Shown here: positions 1 to 4,432 of the stretch, piece after piece
Numbering within the stretch: position 1 is the stretch's first letter
Layout: every line of letters begins with the position of its first letter
Assembly (NCBI GenBank): GCA_016180765.1
Contig: JACPAP010000145.1
Coordinates: 1-6,083, forward strand
Length of the DNA: 6,083 bases
From: Gemmatimonadota bacterium
GTDB lineage: Bacteria; Gemmatimonadota; Gemmatimonadetes; Gemmatimonadales; GWC2-71-9
Direction of reading: 5' to 3'
The notes under the pieces: generated by a model
Databases searched by the model: none
Told to the model about the DNA's origin: nothing
The model's input: only the letters and a program-made list of their open reading frames with translations
Made by a program: the position numbers and the translations under genes

Positions 1-285
1 CCGGAGGCCGTTCTTCGCCTCCCCTGTGATCAGCACGCGCTCGTTGTACGTACCGGCGCACACGAGAATGGTGACTCCAGGATCGGCCGCGTCCACGGCG
101 GCCTGAATGGTGCTGTAGCCTGCGTGCGGGCAGTCGGCGCCGTCGTCGTCCACGACGAGCGTCCGCCCGCCCGTGGACTGCGTGACCGGCCCGCCCTCGA
201 GCGGAGGGGCCTCAACCGGCGTGTCCCTGGAGCAAGCGGTTGCGAGGAGCACGCCGAGTAGGGTGAGAAAGCCGGCGGATCTCAT
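1..285 (-). CDS. Secreted lipoprotein with right-handed beta-helix domain (5' part only)
   Basis: The window holds the first 95 codons; the gene continues past its left edge. The N-terminus is a lipoprotein signal peptide: Arg2, a hydrophobic stretch at residues 5-16, and a lipobox ATAC ending at Cys18. A Pro/Gly-rich linker follows to about residue 40. From residue 43 the sequence reads VVDDDGADCPHAGYSTIQAA, then a VTILVCAGTYNERVLI stretch. This 'dried-up TIQAAVDAA...GTYNE' pattern is the entry to pectin-lyase-like parallel beta-helix domains (DUF1565 / right-handed beta-helix repeat proteins). Such proteins bind or cleave polysaccharides or act as surface scaffolds; the substrate cannot be told from this part. 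The start is set by a strong SD (AGGAGGT, 3 nt upstream). The leader carries a GEMM-I riboswitch, so expression probably follows cyclic dinucleotide levels. Family assignment is by recognised pattern; secretion and lipidation are inferred. Confidence 0.82.
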   Translation of the reverse strand, partial: MRSAGFLTLLGVLLATACSRDTPVEAPPLEGGPVTQSTGGRTLVVDDDGADCPHAGYSTIQAAVDAADPGVTILVCAGTYNERVLITGEAKNGLR

Positions 286-288
286 GGT

Positions 289-295
289 ACCTCCT
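289..295 (-). promoter_or_regulatory. Strong Shine-Dalgarno of the beta-helix lipoprotein
   Basis: AGGAGGT lies 3 nt before the ATG at 285-283. It fixes the start. It is also the presumed control target of the upstream riboswitch, because AGGAGG (295-290) is complementary to CCUCCU in the long loop of the aptamer (409-404). Confidence 0.8.
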
Positions 296-319
296 ATCGT
301 TGCAGGTTGCCGCTCCAGT

Positions 320-348
320 GTGGCTCGCACGGTTGAACGGCGAGCCAC
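320..348 (-). promoter_or_regulatory. 9-bp hairpin between riboswitch aptamer and RBS
   Basis: In the transcript, GTGGCTCGC (348-340) pairs perfectly with GCGAGCCAC (328-320) around an 11-nt loop. The first base of the stem (348) is also the last base of aptamer helix P1, so the two helices abut or compete for one pair. No U-tract follows, so it does not look like an intrinsic terminator. It may be part of a translational expression platform or a spacer helix. The pairing is seen directly; the role is inferred. Confidence 0.6.
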
Positions 349-465
349 CATTCCGGCAGCTCGGCGATCGTGGGTCCTTCGTGGCGTTGGGAAGGCGTCG
401 CGGAGGAGGCGAGGACCCGTAGCTTTGCGCCCCCGGCTTTCGCCGGGTTTGCCTTTTTCGGATGG
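348..465 (-). ncRNA. GEMM-I family riboswitch (cyclic di-GMP-I / cGAMP class)
   Basis: Read on the minus strand, the GEMM-I core is clear. GGCAAACC (453-446) is followed by a C/G stem capped by a GAAA tetraloop (441-438), then GCGCAAAGC (430-422), then a second hairpin with GGGTCC (418-413) pairing with GGACCC (377-372). The outer helix P1 pairs CCATCCG (465-459) with CGGAATGG (355-348), with one bulged A. In the Vibrio Vc2 aptamer the ligand is held by G20, A47 and C92. The aligned bases here are G at 453, A at 426 and C at 356. A guanine at the G20 position favours c-di-GMP, since the Geobacter-type cGAMP variants usually have A there. The second hairpin has an unusually long loop of about 35 nt, and one core base (430, G where Vc2 has A) deviates. 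The RNA sits 52 nt upstream of the SD of a surface lipoprotein, a classic c-di-GMP target type. A covariance-model search (Rfam RF01051) would settle it. Confidence 0.85.
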
Positions 466-476
466 TATTTTGAGCT

Positions 477-505
477 CAGTTACCACCGCACCGGGCGCGT
501 GTCAA
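477..505 (-). promoter_or_regulatory. Probable sigma-70-type promoter for the riboswitch transcript
   Basis: A perfect TTGACA (505-500) is followed after 17 nt by TAACTG (482-477), a weak -10. Initiation about 7 nt downstream, near 470, would start the RNA a few bases before helix P1 of the riboswitch (465), which is the expected geometry. The -35 match is strong and the -10 match poor, so the element is inferred from spacing and position. Confidence 0.5.
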
Positions 506-583
506 GTATCCGGGTCTCACTCTATCACTCGCGTTGGGCACTGTCCCAGTGGCCCGGGATCCGCGCCACCGACTCGTGAGCCG

Positions 584-739
584 TCAGGCGTTGTGCCCCA
601 CCAGTTCGCCGTCGGCCACGTACGTCGCCGGCGCACGCCGCCCGGGGGCCGGCAGCGGGGTGAGCGCCACGTCCAGGACCTCGCCCAGATGCTCCACGGG
701 TGCGCCGGAGCGCCGGATCGAGTTCGAGCGGGGGATGGT
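584..739 (-). pseudogene. C-terminal remnant of an unidentified protein
   Basis: About 51 codons on the minus strand end in TGA at 586-584. Nearly all codons (all but about four) end in G or C, and the translation looks protein-like: IPRSNSIRRSGAPVEHL, then GEVLDVALTPLP, a short Pro/Arg linker, and a final YVADGELVGHNA. No start codon fits, and an in-frame stop lies at 757-755, beyond which the rhomboid frame begins on the other strand. The sequence is best read as the tail of a gene whose 5' part was lost at a junction near 735-755. I do not recognise the family and assign no function. Alternative plus-strand frames here have poorer codon use. Confidence 0.4.
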
Positions 740-1125
740 CTTACCGCCGCCCGCTCAGCCTGCTGCTCATCACGGCGTACGTCGTCATGTTCGGCTGGGA
801 GCTGTCGGCCGGGGCACTCGAGTCCCAGGAGAGCATCGTGGCGGCGGGCGCGCTCTACCGGCCGCCGGTGCGCGACGGTAAGCTCTGGCGGCTCCTCAGC
901 GCTGGATTCACGCGTTCGGCGGTGGTCTATCTGAGCGGGATCGGCGGTTTGCGCGACAAACGCATCGCCGTGGTTCTCCTCGCTTGGAGCGGCTTCGCGA
1001 TTCTCACCGGCCTCGCGACGCCGTTGGTGGACCACTTCGCGCACATCGGAGGGTTCCTCGGTGGGGCGCTCGGGGCCCGCGCGGTGGAGCCGGTGTTGCT
1101 CCAGCGTGCCGGCGACGGACGCTGA
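735..1125 (+). pseudogene. Rhomboid-family intramembrane protease with internal deletion
   Basis: The plus-strand frame reads SYRRPLSLLLITAYVVMFGW (first membrane helix), then a periplasmic-type stretch ending in LWRLLSAGF. It continues with RDKRIAVVLLAWSGFAILTG (late helix) and DHFAHIGGFLGGALGA, the last rhomboid helix with its catalytic histidine (codon 1042-1044). The middle of the fold is absent: helices 2-4, the conserved His-Asn region and the GxSG motif with the nucleophilic serine. Judged against typical rhomboids, some 65-90 residues were removed, with the scar near 910-920. The reading frame survives, but the product cannot be a working protease. The start is also damaged: ATG at 735-737 is one base out of frame with the TCT-TAC-CGC that should follow it, as if G738 were inserted. 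A GTG at 700 would keep the frame open but reads through the antisense remnant. The stop is 14 nt before the methyltransferase gene. Confidence 0.72.
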
Positions 1126-1139
1126 CCCATGAGACGCGC

Positions 1140-1943
1140 ATGAACTTCGACGGATTCCTGCGGGAGTGCCGCGAGCAGTGGCCGGCCTGGGGTGATCCCG
1201 AGCGGCTGCGGCACCTCGAGCACCCGCGCGAGCGGCGGCTCGCCCCGCTGCTGCTCCACGTGCAGGGGATGGCGAGCGAGAACAAGCTGATGCTGCTCAA
1301 CCTGGCCGCGCGTCACCTCGAGCCCGGCGAGCTGTATGTCGAGGTTGGCTCGTGGCACGGCCTGAGTCTCGCCGGGGCCGCAGCGGGTAACCACGCCAAG
1401 ATCTATGCCTGCGACAACTTTTCGCACAGTCGCGCGGATCGCGCCACGCTGCAACGAACCCTGGAACGGCATACGGCGGCGGGGCAGGTCGAGTTCTTCG
1501 ACCTGGACTTCCGCGAGTTTCTGCGCCTGGCGCCGTGGGCGCCCAAGAAGGTGGGGGCGTACTTCTACGACAACGGGCACGCCTTCCGGGATCACTTCCA
1601 GGCGCTCCAGCTCATCCGGCCGTGGCTGAGCGACGACGCGGTGGTGATCGTGGATGACACCAACGACATCCCCGTGCGGGCCGCCAACCGGCTCTTCGTC
1701 AGGTCCGCCCCGGACTTCAGTTTGGTGGCCGACATTCCGACCGCGGTCCCCCGCGCACCCACCTGGTGGAACGGTGTGCAGGTCTATCGTTTCCGGCGAG
1801 GCTCCCAGCCCGACTCGCGCCGCCCCCCGCGGCTGTCGTATCTGGGACGTCAGATCATCTTCAGCAGTTTGGTGACGGGCGTCCAACGTCTCGCGAAGAC
1901 CGCGTGGTGGGCCTACAAGCGCAGCACCTCGACGCGATCGTAG
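1140..1943 (+). CDS. Class I SAM-dependent methyltransferase
   Basis: A 267-residue protein with a Rossmann-type methyltransferase fold. Motif I is YVEVGSWHG (residues 66-74), the glycine-containing SAM-binding loop after the first strand. CDNF (91-94) fits the acidic end of strand 2. YFYDNGH (141-147) and VVIVDDTND (168-176) are the later strands, resembling Methyltransf_24-type enzymes, in which acidic residues here bind a metal or substrate. The substrate is unknown; relatives often modify sugars or small molecules in surface-polysaccharide or secondary-metabolite clusters. Residues 223-267 form a basic tail with a hydrophobic patch (IIFSSLV) that may dock on a membrane. ATG 1140 is chosen because it starts just before the conserved helical region. 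The SD is weak, and the start lies 14 nt after the rhomboid-remnant stop, so translation may be coupled or read from a shared transcript. The gene converges with the deacetylase, with 19 nt between stops. Confidence 0.83.
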   Translation: MNFDGFLRECREQWPAWGDPERLRHLEHPRERRLAPLLLHVQGMASENKLMLLNLAARHLEPGELYVEVGSWHGLSLAGAAAGNHAKIYACDNFSHSRADRATLQRTLERHTAAGQVEFFDLDFREFLRLAPWAPKKVGAYFYDNGHAFRDHFQALQLIRPWLSDDAVVIVDDTNDIPVRAANRLFVRSAPDFSLVADIPTAVPRAPTWWNGVQVYRFRRGSQPDSRRPPRLSYLGRQIIFSSLVTGVQRLAKTAWWAYKRSTSTRS

Positions 1944-1962
1944 TGGGCGGAGGCCCCGCAGA

Positions 1963-2916
1963 TCATCGCCGCGCGCGGGCCAGATCCCTCCACGAGACCA
2001 GAACGAACTTCTCGTCGCGCAGGAACTGCTGGAACTCGGCGCTCCGCACCAGGTCGAAGTCCGCCTGCCGCCAGCGCGCGCCCCAATCGGGGTGGTCCCA
2101 CGTTGCGCCTCGCAGCTCCTCGTCGTCGTACCCCAGGTGCACGATGAGCTGGTAGACACCGGGCGAAAGCGGCGCGAGCATGGCCTTGTAGGCGTCGAGC
2201 CAGAGGTTGGCGCGGTCGGGGGGAACCCCCGGCGTCATCTCGAGCATCCGGTCCACCAGCGATTGGCCGGCGGCGGCCGGCCGGCCCGGCGGCGGCTGGT
2301 TCTCGAGCAGCACCGGCACCCGATACTCCCCGCCGAGCTTCTGGTAGACCCGGAACAGCTCCGGTGACATGACCGCCGTACCCATGTGCGCGTCGAGGTG
2401 GGTGACGTCAATCCCGGCGGCGCGGGCGCGATCGATCTGCGCGCGAAGCTCGCGTTCCACCTCATCCGGCTTGGCCCGCTCGATTACTTCCTGCTGCACC
2501 AGCGGCAGGTAGCCGTCAGCATCGAGCAAGCTCGGCACCTGCCATCCGCCGAGGACCGGTCCCCAGCGGTAGCCGGTCCATTCGCTGTTAAGCGCGAGAT
2601 GGATGCCGAGGTCCGCGTCCGGATGCTCCCGCGCGAAGCGCGCCACCTGGGGAAACCAGGGGCAGGGCACCAGGATGCTGGCCGACGTCACCCAGCCGCG
2701 CTCCAGCGCCTCGAAGGTGGCCCGATTGACCGAGCGCATCATGCCGAGATCGTCGGCGTGGATGACGAGCAACCGGGCGTCTGGCGGATGCCCGAGCCGC
2801 TCGGCGACGTTCGGGGGTGCCTGGGCGGAAAACGCCGGAGCGGCCACCAGCGCGGCCGCTAGCAAGAGCGCCGCGACTGTCGCGTTCCTTTTGAAGCCCG
2901 GTCGATAGGTGAACAT
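1963..2916 (-). CDS. Secreted ChbG/YdjC-family carbohydrate deacetylase
   Basis: A 317-residue protein from ATG 2916. Residues 9-30 form a Sec signal peptide (KRNATVAALLLAAALVAA, cleavage near AFS-A). The catalytic domain shows the family signature: VIHADDLGM (51-59, catalytic/metal aspartates D55 and D56), GIHLALNSEW (104-113, metal His106), THLDAHMGT (172-180, His173 and His177) and YQLIVHLGYDDEELR (255-269). Members remove N-acetyl groups from chitin-like or amino-sugar oligosaccharides using a divalent metal; the export signal places this enzyme in the periplasm or outside the cell. Length is usual for a family member plus signal peptide. The frame stays open upstream to 3213, and those codons resemble part of an unrelated oxidoreductase rather than this family. 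No SD precedes 2916, so the native start seems to have been replaced at a junction. Function is confident; start site and expression are uncertain. Confidence 0.88.
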   Translation of the reverse strand: MFTYRPGFKRNATVAALLLAAALVAAPAFSAQAPPNVAERLGHPPDARLLVIHADDLGMMRSVNRATFEALERGWVTSASILVPCPWFPQVARFAREHPDADLGIHLALNSEWTGYRWGPVLGGWQVPSLLDADGYLPLVQQEVIERAKPDEVERELRAQIDRARAAGIDVTHLDAHMGTAVMSPELFRVYQKLGGEYRVPVLLENQPPPGRPAAAGQSLVDRMLEMTPGVPPDRANLWLDAYKAMLAPLSPGVYQLIVHLGYDDEELRGATWDHPDWGARWRQADFDLVRSAEFQQFLRDEKFVLVSWRDLARARR

Positions 2917-3111
2917 GGGCCGGGACAGGCCGATGATGTCATTGATCTTCTGCTCGAAGCGAGTGGATTCCTGATCGGCGGAGACGGCGAGCGCCCCACT
3001 CACCCGCATCGACCCGTCGTGCCCCATGAAAACGAGCCCGCGGTGGTTCCCGTTCGCGAGCGTCGCGCTATACATGAACGTCAAGTCGCGGTCGGGATAC
3101 TCGTAGACAGT
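2890..3111 (-). pseudogene. Remnant of a Gfo/Idh/MocA-like oxidoreductase, fused to the deacetylase 5' end
   Basis: About 74 in-frame codons read TVYEYPDRDLTFMYSATLA, then NHRGLVFMGHDGSMRVSG, then SADQESTRF and a final LSRPMFTYRPGFK. Strand-rich wording of the kind 'YEYPDRDLTF...FMGHDGSM' matches, from memory, the C-terminal beta-sheet domain of secreted Gfo/Idh/MocA-type NAD(P)-dependent sugar oxidoreductases. The Rossmann N-terminal domain and the extreme C-terminus are both missing. The piece overlaps the called deacetylase start by nine codons: its MFTYRPGFK supplies the ATG and first residues, and the deacetylase signal peptide begins directly after. No stop separates them, so an in-frame deletion is the likely cause. 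Just upstream, another frame reads RDVPAVLQ, which would continue smoothly into TVYEYP if one G near 3111 were removed, hinting at a frameshift. The family call is by recognition and needs a profile search. Confidence 0.55.
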
Positions 3112-3255
3112 CCTGCAACACGGCTGGCACGTCCCGCATAGGAATTTGAATTGGCCCTCACAAAGTAGCTCTGGGTGAATGGACCGTCCAGGAAGCCTGA
3201 GGTGGCGGTCCACCCCGTGCTTGCGGTCGGATCCGGAGACCGCGGGGACCCCGGG
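3112..3255. other. Unexplained 144-bp spacer between two gene remnants
   Basis: No frame shows convincing coding here. Two minus-strand frames are open. One contains clustered cysteines (LCGTCQPCC, roughly 3148-3116). The other contains RDVPAVLQ, which may be a frameshifted beginning of the oxidoreductase remnant. Base composition is lower in GC and codon bias is weak compared with the neighbouring genes, consistent with decayed sequence around a junction. Confidence 0.4.
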
Positions 3256-3600
3256 TTACGCCGACGGGGCGGTGCGGGCAGCCGGCCGGCGCCGCGCGCG
3301 GCGGGCGGGGGGCGGGCGTGGCGCTGCCTTGTTGCCGCCGGCGTCCACATTGCCCGCCAGGGCGCGGGCGCCGCTGGCCAGCAGATACTGCGGGTGGTCG
3401 TCGTCCGCGAGCCCGCTGAGCTGGCCGTGGTCGGTCACGCCGGTCGCTACATCGGCCGCGAGCTTGGCCGAGGTGACCGCCCCATCCGCCAGCTTGACCG
3501 TCGTGATCGCCCCGTCCGCCACCTCACCCTCCGTCCAGCTCACCTCCGCGTACGACGTGGTCAGGCAGGGGGTGGGCACGACGCACAGAAAATCGGCGGC
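3256..3600 (-). pseudogene. Fragment of a phage tail-fibre-like / surface repeat protein
   Basis: The minus-strand frame contains a doubled element, DGAITTVKLADGAVTSAKLA, then VTDHGQLSGLADDDHPQYLL and SGARALAGNVDAGGNK. The 'DHGxLxGLxDDDHPQYLL...GARxLxGNxDAGGNxI' wording is widespread in phage tail fibres and in bacterial surface or repeat proteins that borrowed it, usually as an early or middle segment of long fibrous proteins. Here it lasts only about 90 codons. After GGNK, where ITNL or similar is expected, the frame turns into an Arg/Pro/Ala run and stops at TAA 3258-3256, inside an extremely GC-rich stretch. There is no in-frame ATG with an SD after the upstream gene ends at 3632; the only possible starts are GTG codons such as 3579. 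The sequence is best read as truncated at both ends, or frameshifted in the GC-rich part. The 3' end given is the formal stop. Confidence 0.58.
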
Positions 3601-3631
3601 CCGAACCCCGGGACGCGGGATTCGAGGCTCG

Positions 3632-4111
3632 CTACTGAACGAGCACGCAATCAGCTGCCTGCGCCGAGAACACGGCGAGGCATCCGGCATTGCACGTGAC
3701 CTGGTCGAGGTTGCAGCCCACCTGGCAGAAAAAGCCGCAGTCGGGAGCCTGGGTGCATTTCTTATGGGCCGCACTGCAGGCCGCTTCACACGCTGCCAGT
3801 TGGGTCAGCGCCTGATCAAGCCACGAGCGCTCTCGATTGGGGCAGGCGTTCGCCACGTGGACAATCGCCCCCTGAATCTGGTCCTGACCGGCCGCGAACT
3901 GCATGTTCGCAGCGTTCAAGCGGTTAAGACCCGAATTCGCCGCGGCAGCGCACGCCATGCCGGGCCCGGCGGCAAGAGCAGCCAACCCGCCGCCCTCAGT
4001 CGCGACGCCCGAGACTGCGGCCGGGCTGCCCGCCGAGGAACTATCGCAACCACCGACAAGACAACCGATGGCAGCGACGAGACTGGGGAACCTGCCGAGT
4101 TTCGTCATCAT
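3632..4111 (-). CDS. Small cysteine-rich lipoprotein
   Basis: A 159-residue protein. MMTKLGRFPSLVAAIGCLVG leads to lipobox VGGC (Cys22), followed by a Ser/Ala/Gly-rich linker, so lipidation and export are likely. The mature part has eleven further cysteines, at 54, 90, 108, 112, 119, 125, 129, 133, 140, 144 and 155. The last nine crowd the final 52 residues, with CxxxC spacing at 108/112, 125/129/133 and 140/144. Such helical CxxxC pairs suggest a disulfide-stapled helical bundle or, less likely, metal binding. I do not recognise the family; similar small Cys-rich lipoproteins occur in myxobacteria and related environmental bacteria. The start is one of two adjacent ATGs (4111 or 4108) behind a strong GAGGAGGAGG SD (4123-4114); the first is called. 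The longer frame back to 4225 lacks an SD and would bury the signal peptide. The gene is transcribed away from the BTAD regulator. Confidence 0.75.
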   Translation of the reverse strand: MMTKLGRFPSLVAAIGCLVGGCDSSSAGSPAAVSGVATEGGGLAALAAGPGMACAAAANSGLNRLNAANMQFAAGQDQIQGAIVHVANACPNRERSWLDQALTQLAACEAACSAAHKKCTQAPDCGFFCQVGCNLDQVTCNAGCLAVFSAQAADCVLVQ

Positions 4112-4284
4112 TGCCTCCTCCTCGCTTCCGTCCTCTGTGATGCCTCCACTCCCGTGGACCACCCCCGAGCCCGCACGGTCAGCATCGTGCCGCCGACCGG
4201 GAGGAGCCGGCCACGCACACCGCACCCACCGCGAGCCCTAACGCTGTCAGTCGCTGATTGAACATCCTGCCCTCCCCGCGCGGA

Positions 4285-4295
4285 GGTGAATCACC
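4285..4295. repeat. Perfect short palindrome GGTGAATCACC
   Basis: Two 5-bp arms (GGTGA/TCACC) flank one central base. The palindrome overlaps a full GGAGGTGA string (4282-4289) that has no ATG at the proper distance. Its size and symmetry fit a dimeric-regulator site, but one copy is weak evidence. Confidence 0.3.
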
Positions 4296-4307
4296 ACTTA
4301 CGTGCCG

Positions 4308-4330
4308 CCGCTAATACCGGCCAATAGCGG
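4308..4330. repeat. Inverted repeat CCGCTA...TAGCGG
   Basis: Six-base arms are separated by 11 bp, with CCGG in the centre. The arm-to-arm spacing is about two helical turns, typical of an operator bound by a dimer, and it lies about 100 bp before the regulator start. It may instead form a weak hairpin. No binding protein can be named. Confidence 0.35.
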
Positions 4331-4432
4331 GCTTGCGACGAACACCCCTCCGCTGCAACCTTACGCTCCTTGCATCACGGCCCGGTCACCCCACAGGTGA
4401 CTATGCCGAGGCCTGGTGTCGCGGTCGGTCCC

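Larger units (their letters stand above)
4112..4432. promoter_or_regulatory. Divergent intergenic region between lipoprotein and BTAD regulator
   Basis: This 321-bp region lies between two genes read outward and must hold both their promoters. I found no convincing -35/-10 pair for either. It contains the SD of the lipoprotein (4123-4114), a palindrome GGTGAATCACC (4285-4295) and an inverted repeat CCGCTA/TAGCGG (4308-4330). It also holds a 33-codon GTG frame (4302-4400) ending two bases before an alternative ATG of the regulator. Apart from these I see no RNA gene or mobile element. Confidence 0.5.

Noticed and set aside
320..348. Intrinsic terminator downstream of the riboswitch
   Set aside because: The stem is strong, but the bases after it are ACTGGAGCGG, with no run of U.
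173..934. 253-codon plus-strand open frame
   Set aside because: It crosses the antisense lipoprotein start, the riboswitch and the rhomboid frame, and has no protein-like motifs.
1944..1962. Bidirectional terminator between the convergent methyltransferase and deacetylase genes
   Set aside because: Only a 4-bp GC stem can be drawn and there is no T-tract on either strand.
927..2159. 410-codon open frame on the minus strand covering the methyltransferase gene
   Set aside because: It lies antisense to the methyltransferase and rhomboid frames, has Arg/Pro/Gly-rich composition without motifs, and is a typical shadow frame in GC-rich DNA.
3179..4261. 360-codon plus-strand open frame
   Set aside because: It is antisense to the cysteine-rich lipoprotein and the fibre-like fragment, is low in complexity and Ala/Arg rich, and has no SD or recognisable domain.
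4271..4286. Hairpin CCTCC/GGAGG as a terminator or riboswitch element
   Set aside because: It is a 5-bp stem with a 6-base loop, no U-tract and no conserved aptamer strings; most likely a by-product of GC-rich sequence.
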